From Lachnospiraceae bacterium (lineage in GTDB: Bacteria; Bacillota; Clostridia; Lachnospirales; Lachnospiraceae): a stretch of DNA of 64,000 bases. This document shows positions 36,934 to 45,535 of the stretch, piece by piece. Where the stretch lies: assembly GCA_009779895.1 (NCBI GenBank), contig WRBB01000014.1, forward strand, positions 1 to 64,000, in the 5' to 3' direction. The position numbers were made by a program, and so were the translations under genes. Numbering within the stretch: position 1 is the stretch's first letter; each line of letters begins with the position of its first letter. A model generated the notes under the pieces. It worked only from the letters and a program-made list of their open reading frames with translations, did not search any database and was not told where the DNA came from.

Positions 36934-37320
36934 ATGCCAAGAAAGCTTTATCAAATAATGAATACGGGAATTGGCTTTGGTTTTTTTGGGCTTGGGGTCG
37001 TAGGTGTGTTTGTGCCAGGTCTGCCCACTACGCCATTTTTGATACTTGCCTCGTACTTCTTTTTGCGTGGTTCCAGGCGAGTGGATAAATGGTTCAAAGG
37101 AACAAAAATCTATCAGAAATATTTGCAGGCATATATAGAGACAAAATCCATGTATATGAAGACAAAAATACGAATTTTGATTATGGCTACAACGATGATG
37201 ACGATTAGTTTTATCATTACACCATACATATGGGTTCGGGTTATTATGGTGGTAGCAGCGGTTATTTTGTATTATTATTTTCTGGTAAAAATGAAGACCA
37301 GACTGAGGGAAAGTGCATGA
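36934..37320 (+). CDS. YbaN/DUF454 family membrane protein
   Basis: A 128-residue protein with an N-terminal hydrophobic segment containing GLPTTPFLILASYFFLRGS, the hallmark of the YbaN (DUF454) family, and two further membrane helices near 85-120. Function is unknown. It lies 48 bases after katG and could be cotranscribed, because no terminator separates them. Confidence 0.82.
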   Translation: MPRKLYQIMNTGIGFGFFGLGVVGVFVPGLPTTPFLILASYFFLRGSRRVDKWFKGTKIYQKYLQAYIETKSMYMKTKIRILIMATTMMTISFIITPYIWVRVIMVVAAVILYYYFLVKMKTRLRESA

Positions 37321-37329
37321 AATAGGGTG

Positions 37330-37368
37330 GTGCCAAAATCCGATATTATAGTGGGTTTTGGCACTTTC
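37330..37368 (+). terminator. Terminator after the DUF454 gene
   Basis: GTGCCAAAATCC (37330-37341) pairs with GGGTTTTGGCAC (37353-37364) with one G-T, followed by a weak TTTCTT tail. Confidence 0.6.
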
Positions 37369-37431
37369 TTATGTTATAATAGAAAAGATGCAAAAAGTAA
37401 GGATTATGAAACATAAAGAGATGAGAATATT

Positions 37432-38265
37432 ATGATTGAGTTGATTAAATTACTGGTGGCAGGTGCTTTCATTGGTGTGGCAACGACGATTTCCGGATTA
37501 AGCGGCGGCGTTTTGATGGTTTCCCTTGGTGCTTATGAAAAGGTAGTTGAGGCATTGAGCAACATTTTTAAGGGATTTAAGAAAAATATCGCAATTTTAT
37601 TTCCACTGGTTGTTGGAGTGGTTTTGGGTTATTTTTTATTGAATCAATTGCTGACTTTTACCTTGGCAAATTATCCTTTGGTTACCGTTTTGTTTTTTTG
37701 TGGTATTATGTTTGGTGGTATTTCCATCATGCATAAAAAGTCCGGTGGTGATATCAAAAAGATTTCTAATTTGCTGATTTTAGTGCTTGCTTTTGTAGCA
37801 GTGCTTTATTTGACCTTTTTATTGCGTGTGGGTCCTACCGTTTCTTTGGGTGAGTTGGAGTTGGTGGATTATGTGATGCTATTGGCCATGGGAGGTGTGA
37901 TTGCTGTAACATTGATTATTCCGGGCATCAACACGACTTCGGCATTGCTTTTTTTTGGTTATTATGCGCCCATTCAAGATGCGATTTATGCTTTGTTTCA
38001 ATGGGAGGATGTATCACGCAATGTATTGATTTTGATTCCGGTGTTGTGCGGCACCATCATAGGTTTGGGGTTGATTGCAAACCTGATACGGCTGTTACTT
38101 TCCAAATGCCAAGCCAAGGTTTATTTTGCTTTATTGGGTGTTTTGCTGGCGACTTTAATTACGATTTTTATACAGGTTGATATTTCCATTGAGGTAGGGC
38201 ATATTATGATTGGTGCTCTAGCGGCGGTGGTTGGTTTTGTAGGTGCCGTAAAACTAAGCGATTAG
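37432..38265 (+). CDS. DUF368 family membrane protein
   Basis: A 277-residue integral membrane protein with about eight helices. FIGVATTISGLSGGVLMVSL near the N-terminus and IIPGINTTSALLFFGYY near residue 163 are the paired signature segments of DUF368 proteins, which resemble PopT/DedA-like lipid transporters. Some DUF368 members have been linked to undecaprenyl-phosphate recycling, which would suit a cell-envelope-rich organism, but here this is inference. A TATAAT-like box lies about 55 bases upstream. Confidence 0.82.
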   Translation: MIELIKLLVAGAFIGVATTISGLSGGVLMVSLGAYEKVVEALSNIFKGFKKNIAILFPLVVGVVLGYFLLNQLLTFTLANYPLVTVLFFCGIMFGGISIMHKKSGGDIKKISNLLILVLAFVAVLYLTFLLRVGPTVSLGELELVDYVMLLAMGGVIAVTLIIPGINTTSALLFFGYYAPIQDAIYALFQWEDVSRNVLILIPVLCGTIIGLGLIANLIRLLLSKCQAKVYFALLGVLLATLITIFIQVDISIEVGHIMIGALAAVVGFVGAVKLSD

Positions 38266-38267
38266 AA

Positions 38268-38287
38268 AGGGTGATTTGCATCACCCT
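38268..38287. terminator. Short hairpin between convergent genes
   Basis: AGGGTGAT (38268-38275), loop TTGC and ATCACCCT (38280-38287) form a perfect stem just after the DUF368 stop and at the end of the convergent hydrolase gene. Flanking U runs are weak. Confidence 0.5.
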
Positions 38288-38909
38288 ATAAAAATGGATT
38301 GGACTTGGTTTCGTTTTTGATGGTGGTAGGTTGCATATGTCCAGGGAAAACTTTTGTGTTTTCGGGTAATGTAAGTAGTTTTGTTTGTATGGAGGTGCGT
38401 AAAAGATTGGCATCACCTCCGGGAAAATCAGTGCGTCCTACAGATTGATGGAATAATGTATCGCCGCTAAAAAGAATGTGTTCTTTGGCGAAATAATAGC
38501 AACACCCGCCGGGTGTATGTCCGGGGATGGGGATGGCAGTGATATCAAAGCCGGCAAGTTGAAATCGTTGCTGATCATCCAGGAAAGTAATGTGTTTTAG
38601 AGAATAGCTTTGGTTTGAATAATGAAGAGATAGATTTTTTGCCGGGTCACTTAATATGTCTTTTTCAGCAAGATGGGCATAAACGGGCACCGGAAAGGTT
38701 TCAAGAAATGTCTTAACTCCCATGATATGGTCAAAATGACCATGGGTTAATAAAATCCCTTTTACTTTTAAATGGTTGTTTTTGATATGGTCAATGAGCT
38801 TTGGATCGTGATCTGGCAAATCAACCAAAAGACATTCGTTGGTGTTTTCGTGGATAGCAAGGTAGCAGTTTGTCATAGCGATGCTTAATACAAAGGTTTC
38901 TATTTTCAT
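38286..38909 (-). CDS. MBL-fold metallo-hydrolase (glyoxalase II-like)
   Basis: A 207-residue metallo-beta-lactamase-fold enzyme. The metal-binding motif THGHFDHIMG is at about residue 55. Further ligands are the His in PGHTPGG, the Asp in SGDTLF and the His in FPGHMQ. Short members of this type act as thioesterases or glyoxalase II-like hydrolases; the substrate is unknown. It diverges from rpiB. The ATG at 38909 has AAAGGA upstream. Confidence 0.88.
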   Translation of the reverse strand: MKIETFVLSIAMTNCYLAIHENTNECLLVDLPDHDPKLIDHIKNNHLKVKGILLTHGHFDHIMGVKTFLETFPVPVYAHLAEKDILSDPAKNLSLHYSNQSYSLKHITFLDDQQRFQLAGFDITAIPIPGHTPGGCCYYFAKEHILFSGDTLFHQSVGRTDFPGGDANLLRTSIQTKLLTLPENTKVFPGHMQPTTIKNETKSNPFL

Positions 38910-38960
38910 GTGGGTTTCCTTTCTGTTTGGATTGCATAAAGTGAAAATGGAACATTTTAG

Positions 38961-38984
38961 TTGTTATGACTTATCATATAACAA
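38961..38984. repeat. Inverted repeat between the hydrolase and rpiB
   Basis: TTGTTAT (38961-38967) and ATAACAA (38978-38984) are perfect arms with a 10-base loop, followed by eight T residues. It lies in the rpiB leader region of a divergent gene pair and could be an attenuator or an operator. Its role is unknown. Confidence 0.4.
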
Positions 38985-39016
38985 TTTTTTTTAGATTGCA
39001 AAGGAGAAAAGAAAAG

Positions 39017-39457
39017 ATGAAAATTGGAATTGCAAACGATCATTCGGGTTTGGTATTAAAAGCAGCCTTAATCCCTTTGATTGAGGAAAAAGGTTATGGA
39101 GTGGTTGACTATGGTACAAACGATACAGCAAGCTGTGATTATCCAAAATATGGAAAGATTGTAGGAGAGGCTGTGATGGCAGGTGAAGTGGATTATGGCA
39201 TTTTGATTTGTGGTACAGGTTTGGGTATTTCTCTGGCGGCAAATAAGATAAAAGGAATCCGGGCAGCTGTATGCAGCGAACCTTATACGGCTAAGATGTC
39301 TAAGGAACACAATAATTGCAATATTTTAGCGCTGGGTAGCAGAGTTGTGGGGGAAGATTTGGCAAAGATGATTGTGGCGGTATGGTTGGATACAACCTTT
39401 GAAATCGGCGGCCGTCATCAGCGAAGAGTGGATATGATTTCTGCGATTGAAACATAG
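39017..39457 (+). CDS. rpiB: Ribose-5-phosphate isomerase B
   Basis: A 146-residue isomerase of the pentose phosphate pathway. MKIGIANDHSGLVLK binds substrate, the catalytic Cys is in ICGTGLGIS, and the SEPYTAKMSKEHNN segment has the family His. The start is the ATG at 39017 with AAGGAG upstream; the upstream in-frame ATG has none. LacA/B-type isomerases are related, but the length and motifs favour RpiB. Confidence 0.93.
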   Translation: MKIGIANDHSGLVLKAALIPLIEEKGYGVVDYGTNDTASCDYPKYGKIVGEAVMAGEVDYGILICGTGLGISLAANKIKGIRAAVCSEPYTAKMSKEHNNCNILALGSRVVGEDLAKMIVAVWLDTTFEIGGRHQRRVDMISAIET

Positions 39458-39463
39458 AATTTC

Positions 39464-39507
39464 AGCACGGTAGGGTATGCGCTTGAAATCCTATCGTGCT
39501 ACTTTTT
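39464..39507. terminator. Bidirectional terminator between rpiB and a HAD phosphatase
   Basis: AGCACGGTAGG (39464-39474) pairs with CCTATCGTGCT (39490-39500) with one mismatch, followed by ACTTTTTT on the plus strand. Confidence 0.7.
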
Positions 39508-39513
39508 TATACA

Positions 39514-40311
39514 TTATTTTTGTGTATAGGTGTTGAGTAAATCTTCTAATACTTCATCAACGGAGTCGGCGATATTGCCGGCAAGGGAGATGACGGCAGG
39601 ATGACCGGCGGACATGGCATAATCTGTTCCGACTAGTTTTAACATCTCGATATCATTGCATTGGTCTCCAAAGGCCATGCATTCTTCTGTTTTGATGTGC
39701 ATGGCTTCAATTAATTTTTTTAAAGAAGCACCTTTATTTCCGCCGGGTGTGATAAAGTCAATCCAACTACCGGAAGTAACAATATCCAATTCATCTTGAA
39801 AGAGTTGATTTAAATGTTGATGATAGCTGTCTTTTTCTTTTTTGTTGTCTCCGCAATAGAGGGTTGCCAATTTCATGATATTTCCTTTGATTTTGGAAAG
39901 GTCGTCGACGATATAGACTTTATTGCATAGACCCTTTTCCATTAATCTGATGAAATCAGGATTTTTGCCCTCGACATAACAGCCATGATCAAAGGAAATC
40001 ATCAATTCAAAGTCATCTCTGCGTTTCATCTCTTTTATAATACGGGAAGCTAAGTCAGGGTTAATCAGTATGCGTGAAAGAATTTTACCTTTGTGAATGC
40101 AAATAGAGCCGTTTTCGGCAATGTAGGAAATTTTGTCACCAAACATTTCAAATAAGCGATATTCATTAAATAATTGTCTTCCGCTGGCAACGACGAAGTG
40201 AATATTGTGTTCAAGCAAACGCCAAATCAAAGAAATGGTATTTGCAGATAAAGCGTTTGTGTGTTCTTTGAGTAGAGTTCCATCTAAGTCACTGGCGACA
40301 AGTTTTATCAT
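39514..40311 (-). CDS. Cof-type HAD-family phosphatase
   Basis: A 265-residue haloacid-dehalogenase hydrolase. Motif I is ASDLDGTLL with the nucleophilic Asp (residues 7-15). Motif II is VVASGRQ. The C2B cap domain lies between. Motif III/IV is KGASLKKL followed by AFGDQCNDIEML. Substrates are typically small phosphosugars or flavin phosphates; the specificity is unknown. It is a paralogue of the gene at 54886. It diverges from glmM. Confidence 0.9.
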   Translation of the reverse strand: MIKLVASDLDGTLLKEHTNALSANTISLIWRLLEHNIHFVVASGRQLFNEYRLFEMFGDKISYIAENGSICIHKGKILSRILINPDLASRIIKEMKRRDDFELMISFDHGCYVEGKNPDFIRLMEKGLCNKVYIVDDLSKIKGNIMKLATLYCGDNKKEKDSYHQHLNQLFQDELDIVTSGSWIDFITPGGNKGASLKKLIEAMHIKTEECMAFGDQCNDIEMLKLVGTDYAMSAGHPAVISLAGNIADSVDEVLEDLLNTYTQK

Positions 40312-40383
40312 AAAAAGAGAACCTCCAATGGATGATATTTAAATAAAAATGGTCTTATTTAGTATAGCAATGATAGGTTTTTC

Positions 40384-40412
40384 TTGCAACAGCTTTTAGA
40401 TAGGAGTAAAAT
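40384..40412 (+). promoter_or_regulatory. Candidate promoter of glmM
   Basis: TTGCAA (40384-40389) and TAAAAT (40407-40412) are separated by 17 bases, 52 bases before the start codon. Confidence 0.55.
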
Positions 40413-40463
40413 GGTCTATGGACCTTTTGTGTTTTATAGAAACGGATATTGTGAGGTATAGAT

Positions 40464-41807
40464 ATGGGAAAATATTTTGGAACAGATGGCTTTCGCGGTG
40501 AAGCCAATGTGAATTTAACGGTAGAGCATGCTTTTAAAGTAGGGCGTTTCATTGGCTGGTATTTTGGCAAAGAAAAAAGAGCACGTATTGTGATTGGCAA
40601 AGATACAAGGCGTAGTAGCTACATGTTTGAAGATGCGTTGTCAGCAGGATTGACAGCATCAGGAGCGGATGTTTATCTTTTGCATGTTACGCCTACACCA
40701 AGTGTTTCCTATATTGTACGGACAGAAGATTTTGATTGTGGTATTATGATTTCTGCTAGTCACAATCCTTTTTATGACAATGGGATTAAACTGATTGACA
40801 GCCAAGGACACAAGATGGCGGCGGCAATCGAAGCGGAATTAGAATCCTATATTGATGGAAACCACGTGGAAATTCCCTTGGCAACCGGAAGTGAAATTGG
40901 CAGTACAGTGGATTATTCAGCCGGTCGGAATCGTTACGTTGGTTATTTGATTTCTTTAGCAACCCGTTCTTTTAAAAGTATGCGGGTTGGTTTGGATTGT
41001 GCAAATGGTAGTGCTTCCCATATTGCACGTAGTGTATTTAATGCGTTGGGTGCGAAAACATTTGTGATGAATGCAGAGCCGAATGGTGTTAATATCAATG
41101 AAAATGCTGGTTCTACTCATATGGATGCGTTGCAAAAATTTGTTTTGGAAAATCAATTAGACGTGGGTTTTGCTTTTGATGGTGATGCGGATCGTTGTAT
41201 GGCTGTTGATGAAAAGGGTGAAATTGTAGATGGTGATAAAATTCTTTATGTTTGTGGCCATTATATGAAGCAACAAGGACATTTGAAAGATGATACCGTA
41301 GTTACCACGATTATGTCTAATTTAGGGCTTTACAAGGCCTTTGATGCGATAGGCATCGAATATAAAAAAACGGCAGTAGGGGATAAATATGTGAATGAGG
41401 AGATTGTGAAAAATAATTATTCACTGGGTGGTGAACAGTCAGGTCATATTATTTTTAGCAAGCACGCAACCACCGGTGATGGGGTTTTGACATCTTTGAT
41501 GATGATGGAGGTTATGCTGGAGGGAAAAGAGCTTTTGGGTAAACTGTGTGAAGCATTGGTTATTTATCCGCAGCTATTAAAAAACATCAAAGTCAAAGAT
41601 AAAAAAATGGCACAGGAAAATCCGGCGGTACAAAAAAAAGTGGCTGAAGTAGCGGAAGCCTTGGGAGATAGCGGACGTATTTTGGTGCGGGAAAGCGGTA
41701 CAGAACCTTTGATTCGTATTATGGTTGAAGCAAAAAAGGATACGCTTTGCGAAAAATATGTGGAGCAGGTTGTGGCGGTATTAGAATCCGAAGGACTTAC
41801 ACAATAA
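40464..41807 (+). CDS. glmM: Phosphoglucosamine mutase
   Basis: A 447-residue mutase that makes glucosamine-1-phosphate for UDP-GlcNAc and peptidoglycan. KYFGTDGFRGEAN begins the protein. The phosphoserine loop is MISASHNPFYDNG, the metal loop is DGDADR, and the sugar-binding loop is GGEQSGHII. The phosphate-binding RESGTEPLIRIM is near the C-terminus. All are intact, and the length is normal. Confidence 0.96.
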   Translation: MGKYFGTDGFRGEANVNLTVEHAFKVGRFIGWYFGKEKRARIVIGKDTRRSSYMFEDALSAGLTASGADVYLLHVTPTPSVSYIVRTEDFDCGIMISASHNPFYDNGIKLIDSQGHKMAAAIEAELESYIDGNHVEIPLATGSEIGSTVDYSAGRNRYVGYLISLATRSFKSMRVGLDCANGSASHIARSVFNALGAKTFVMNAEPNGVNINENAGSTHMDALQKFVLENQLDVGFAFDGDADRCMAVDEKGEIVDGDKILYVCGHYMKQQGHLKDDTVVTTIMSNLGLYKAFDAIGIEYKKTAVGDKYVNEEIVKNNYSLGGEQSGHIIFSKHATTGDGVLTSLMMMEVMLEGKELLGKLCEALVIYPQLLKNIKVKDKKMAQENPAVQKKVAEVAEALGDSGRILVRESGTEPLIRIMVEAKKDTLCEKYVEQVVAVLESEGLTQ

Positions 41808-41809
41808 TC

Positions 41810-41842
41810 AAAAAAGGAAGAGCGATTTACTCTTCCTTTTTT
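41810..41842. terminator. Bidirectional terminator between glmM and the CBS-domain protein
   Basis: AAAAAAGGAAGAG (41810-41822) and CTCTTCCTTTTTT (41830-41842) are perfect 13-base arms with a 7-base loop. The second arm lies within the end of the convergent gene. Confidence 0.85.
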
Positions 41843-43140
41843 GTATCTTCTTCTTCGATTTCTTTTAAATAGTTTAGCTCTTCCTCTTTGGTGAGCAAGA
41901 AAACATGAACCCTTGCAACACGATTTTTATCCAAGGCATCAACCACAAGGCGAATGCCGCTTTCGGTGATCACTTCATTGCCGACTTCAGGATGGCGTCC
42001 TAGCTTTTCGATAATATAACCACCTAAGGAATCATATTCTTTTGCAGATAAGTTTGTGCCGATATGTTCATTTAAATCATCTAAGCTGACAGAGCCCTCG
42101 ACGGTATATTCTAAGTCATTGATCTGATCAAAGATGTCCAATTCCCGTTCGTCGTATTCATCGCGAATATCACCAACAATTTCTTCCAGAATATCTTCTA
42201 ACGTAACCAAGCCGGCGGTATCGCCATATTCATCTAAAACAATGGCGATGCTGATGGTGGCTTTGCGCATCTCTTCTAATAATTGAGAGATGTTTTTGTA
42301 TTCATGGGTGAAAAAGGCTTCTCTTAATATAGAGCGCATATTAAAATTGTCACGGTCGTCAAAAATCAGTAGGTCTTTCATGTTGATGATACCAATCACA
42401 TTGTCTGTGGTTTCTTCGTAGACGGGTAATCTAGTGTATTTGTCTTTTTTGAAAATTTCGATTAATTCCCAATAATTGCTATTTACATCAGCAAACGAAA
42501 CATGTACACGGGGAACCATCACATCTTTTACATAAGCGTCACCTAAATCAAACACATTGTTGATCATTTCGTGTTCTTCAGATTCAATGATACCATCTTC
42601 ATGGCTTACATCAACGAGGGTGCGTAATTCGTCTTCGGTTATGGTGCTGTTTGATTTTGAGGTGTCAATGCGCAGAACAAGCATAGTCGCTTTGACCAAA
42701 CCATTTACCAAGATGATAATCGGTGTTAAAATAAGCATAAAAAAGGTCAATGATTTGATGTAGCTGAGGGCGATTTTTTCTGCATTAATCCGTGCGATGT
42801 TTTTTGGGGTCAATTCACCAAAAACAATCAGGACGACGGTTAAAAGACCGGTTACAATGCCCACCCAGAAATTACCAAAGCCCATGGCAAGGGTGGTGGC
42901 AATCGCCGGAGCAGATATGTTGACAATGTTGTTGGCGATTAATATCGTACTAAGCAACTTGGAATACTTATGCTCAATCGTGTGTAAAACAAGGCAGGCA
43001 TTTTTATTACCACCATCGGCTAAGGTTCGCATTCGAATCTTGCTAATTGTGGTAAGTGCTGTTTCTGCCGAAGCAAAAAAAGCAGAAAGAAAAAGTAAAA
43101 TAATCAGTATGATAATTAATATCAGGTCACTTGTGTCCAA
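41827..43140 (-). CDS. Hemolysin/CorC-family CNNM membrane protein with CBS domains
   Basis: A protein of about 437 residues. The N-terminal DUF21 membrane domain (1-185) has four helices and the motif FFASAETALTTISKIRMR. The CBS pair (about 205-325) includes MVPRVHV and VIGIINMKDLL. The CorC_HlyC domain is at the C-terminus. Such proteins act in magnesium or cobalt export. I place the start at a TTG (43140) because AAGGAG lies upstream and relatives begin at this point with a D-T/S-S-D segment; a GTG at 43173 overlaps that site and is less likely. The C-terminal tail is very acidic. Confidence 0.87.
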   Translation of the reverse strand: MDTSDLILIIILIILLFLSAFFASAETALTTISKIRMRTLADGGNKNACLVLHTIEHKYSKLLSTILIANNIVNISAPAIATTLAMGFGNFWVGIVTGLLTVVLIVFGELTPKNIARINAEKIALSYIKSLTFFMLILTPIIILVNGLVKATMLVLRIDTSKSNSTITEDELRTLVDVSHEDGIIESEEHEMINNVFDLGDAYVKDVMVPRVHVSFADVNSNYWELIEIFKKDKYTRLPVYEETTDNVIGIINMKDLLIFDDRDNFNMRSILREAFFTHEYKNISQLLEEMRKATISIAIVLDEYGDTAGLVTLEDILEEIVGDIRDEYDERELDIFDQINDLEYTVEGSVSLDDLNEHIGTNLSAKEYDSLGGYIIEKLGRHPEVGNEVITESGIRLVVDALDKNRVARVHVFLLTKEEELNYLKEIEEEDTKKEE

Positions 43141-43304
43141 AATTTTTGATATCTCCTTTTTGTATGAAAACACACGCTCTAAAACAGTTTGAATCTATAC
43201 TTAAATATATCGTATTTGGGGTGTTTTTGCAAGATAAAGTCAATTGCTTTACTTTATGTTTGTAGTGGTGTATGATAATTTATGGTGATTGGGCAAGGAG
43301 AGAA

Positions 43305-44222
43305 ATGATGTGTTTGGAAAATAAATTGATTGCGATAGCAGGTGCAAACAATATTTTAAAAAATGAGCCGATGTATAAGCATACGACCTATAAAATAGGA
43401 GGTCCGGCAGATTATTTTGTGACACCGGTAGATGCGGCGGCTCTGAAAGAAACGATTGTTTTTTGCAGAAAAAAAGGATTGCCGTTTTATATTATAGGAA
43501 ACGGTAGCAATCTTTTGGTTGGAGATGGTGGCTTTCGTGGGGTGGTTATTCAGATATTCAATCATTTCGGTGAAGTGAAAGCAAAGGGAACGTCCATGGA
43601 TATCCGGGCCGGTGCTTTATTGTCGAAAGTTGCAAATATAGCGTTAAGAGAAGAGCTTCAAGGATTTGAGTTTGCTTCGGGTATTCCCGGAACCTTTGGT
43701 GGGGCTGTTGTGATGAATGCCGGTGCTTATGGCGGCGAGATGAAAGATATATTAAAAAGCGTGGAAATTCTGGATGATACAGGACAGATAAAAACCTTAT
43801 CTGCGGAAGTATTGGAGTTGGGGTATCGTAGCAGTATCTTTGCAAGAAAGCCTTATGTGATATTAGGTGGGACGATTCAACTGAAAAAAGGCAATAAAGA
43901 AGCAATCTTGGATTTGATGGAAGATTTGAAAATGCAACGCACAACCAAACAACCGTTGGAGTTTCCGAGTGCCGGCAGTACTTTTAAGCGGCCAAAAGGC
44001 TATTTCGTGGGCAAGCTGGTTGCGGATTCCGGTTTGCGCGGTTTTCAAGTAGGGGATGCGCAAGTATCGGAAAAACATTGCGGTTTTGTGATTAATAAGG
44101 GTCAGGCAACTGCTGCGGATGTAGTTTCTTTGATGGATCATGTGATTGAAAAAATTGAAAAAGACTATCAAGTGCGTTTAGAGCCGGAGGTAAAGCGTAT
44201 TGGTGAATTCATTTTCCGCTGA
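43305..44222 (+). CDS. murB: UDP-N-acetylenolpyruvoylglucosamine reductase
   Basis: A 305-residue FAD-dependent enzyme of peptidoglycan precursor synthesis. TYKIGGPADYF and the IGNGSNLLVGDGGFRG FAD site, GIPGTFGGAVVMNAGAYGGE, the catalytic Ser in PSAGSTFKRP and the C-terminal Glu (RLEPEVKRIGEF) are present. The start is the first of two ATGs (43305) behind AAGGAG. It overlaps whiA by about 20 bases, so the two are coupled. Confidence 0.95.
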   Translation: MMCLENKLIAIAGANNILKNEPMYKHTTYKIGGPADYFVTPVDAAALKETIVFCRKKGLPFYIIGNGSNLLVGDGGFRGVVIQIFNHFGEVKAKGTSMDIRAGALLSKVANIALREELQGFEFASGIPGTFGGAVVMNAGAYGGEMKDILKSVEILDDTGQIKTLSAEVLELGYRSSIFARKPYVILGGTIQLKKGNKEAILDLMEDLKMQRTTKQPLEFPSAGSTFKRPKGYFVGKLVADSGLRGFQVGDAQVSEKHCGFVINKGQATAADVVSLMDHVIEKIEKDYQVRLEPEVKRIGEFIFR

Positions 44223-45168
44223 TGTAAAAGAAGAATTGTCAAAAGAATGGAGCAGTGCACGTCATTGCCAAATTGCGGAATTGGCAGCATTGTTGGGTTT
44301 TTGCGGCACGATTTCTTATGGTAGTGATGGGCATATAGGTTTAAAGATAGTCACGGAAAACCTACCGGTTGCAAGAAAAGTCTTTACATTGATAAAAAAA
44401 ACCTTTAATATAGTATCTGAAATTAGTATTAAAAAAAATCATAGAAGGCGGAGCTTGTCTTACCTTGTTGTGGTATATCGGCAAGAGGAGATTTTGCGAA
44501 TATTAAGAGCAACAAAGCTGATTCGTGGATTGGCGCACCATGTGTATGAAGATGGTCTTGTGAATCCTTTGGTGGTCAGACAAAGATGTTGTCGCCGTGC
44601 TTTCTTGCGTGGTTCCTTTTTGGCAGCGGGTTCTATGAGTGACCCGGACAAGGCATATCATTTTGAGATAGTATGTGCATCTCTGCCGATTGCAAATCAA
44701 ATAAAAGAGATGATGTGCAGTTTTGGAATGGATGCAAAAATGATAAATCGCAAAAAAAGTTTTGTGGTTTATTTAAAAGAGAGTGCTCAGATTGTGGATA
44801 GCTTAAATATCATGGAAGCCCATGTGGCTTTGATGAATTTGGAGAATATTCGCATCTTAAAAGATATGCGCAACACGGTGAACCGCAAAGTAAATTGTGA
44901 GACGGCTAATATTCACAAAACGGTTTCGGCGGCGGTGAGACAGGTCGAAGATATTATGTATCTTCGTGAGACGGTAGGTTTGGAGACGTTACCGGAGACT
45001 TTGGAAGAGATTGCACAAGTGCGACTTTCTTATCCGGATGCAACATTAAAAGAGCTAGGGGATTATTTAACGCCGCAGGTGGGGAAGTCAGGTGTGAACC
45101 ATCGTCTTAGAAAATTAAGTGAAATAGCGGAGCAAACACGTCAAAAATTTGATTCTACATCACCATGA
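44200..45168 (+). CDS. whiA: DNA-binding protein WhiA
   Basis: A 322-residue regulator with an N-terminal degenerate LAGLIDADG homing-endonuclease fold and a C-terminal helix-turn-helix (TLKELGDYLTPQVGKSGVNH). SFSADVKEELSKEW is the family N-terminus. WhiA influences cell division and sporulation genes in Gram-positives. The start is TTG (44200), nine bases after GGAGG; a GTG follows at once. In many Clostridia rapZ and yvcK-like genes lie between murB and whiA. They are missing here and whiA directly overlaps murB. Confidence 0.94.
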   Translation: MVNSFSADVKEELSKEWSSARHCQIAELAALLGFCGTISYGSDGHIGLKIVTENLPVARKVFTLIKKTFNIVSEISIKKNHRRRSLSYLVVVYRQEEILRILRATKLIRGLAHHVYEDGLVNPLVVRQRCCRRAFLRGSFLAAGSMSDPDKAYHFEIVCASLPIANQIKEMMCSFGMDAKMINRKKSFVVYLKESAQIVDSLNIMEAHVALMNLENIRILKDMRNTVNRKVNCETANIHKTVSAAVRQVEDIMYLRETVGLETLPETLEEIAQVRLSYPDATLKELGDYLTPQVGKSGVNHRLRKLSEIAEQTRQKFDSTSP

Positions 45169-45183
45169 GCAAGGAGGATGAAA

Positions 45184-45438
45184 ATGATTGCAACACCGAT
45201 TACAGTTGATCTTGGAAAAGTACTTGATGTGAGACACATTGCATTATTAGTAAGGGAAGCCAGCCAGTATAATAGCCAGGTTTATATTCAGGTAGATGAT
45301 AGGAAAATCAATGCGAAGAGTATTATGGGTATGATGAGTCTGAATCTTTTGGAGGGGGAAAATATTACCGTTCTGACGGAGGGGGAAGACGAACAAAAAG
45401 CGGCAGAGGGTATTAAGGTGTTTTTGGTATCACTTTAA
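45184..45438 (+). CDS. crh: HPr-like protein lacking the phosphotransfer histidine (Crh-like)
   Basis: An 84-residue HPr-fold protein. With the start at the ATG at 45184 (AGGAGG six bases upstream), numbering matches HPr exactly. The usual phosphorylated His15 is Asp15 (KVLDVRHIALLV), while the regulatory Ser46 is kept (NAKSIMGMMSL). It therefore cannot carry sugar-transport phosphate, but could still be a target of HPr kinase and a partner of CcpA, like Bacillus Crh. Bacillus crh also follows whiA, which supports the name. The gene starts 15 bases after whiA. Confidence 0.82.
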   Translation: MIATPITVDLGKVLDVRHIALLVREASQYNSQVYIQVDDRKINAKSIMGMMSLNLLEGENITVLTEGEDEQKAAEGIKVFLVSL

Positions 45439-45461
45439 AGATAAAATAAAAATAAATTTTG

Positions 45462-45489
45462 AAAGGTTGTACGTTTGTACAACCTTTTT
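45462..45489 (+). terminator. Terminator after murB-whiA-crh
   Basis: AAAGGTTGTAC (45462-45472), loop GTTT and GTACAACCTTT (45477-45487) form a perfect 11-base stem running into a T run. Confidence 0.9.
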
Positions 45490-45535
45490 ACAATATACAT
45501 GGGGTAACGCTATCATTTTATAGGAGGTGCATTTT

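Noticed and set aside
37321..37345. Possible T-box element from an AGGGTGG sequence
   Set aside because: The conserved T-box sequence continues with ACCGCG, which is missing here. The bases belong to an ordinary terminator hairpin, and the next gene is not an amino-acid gene.
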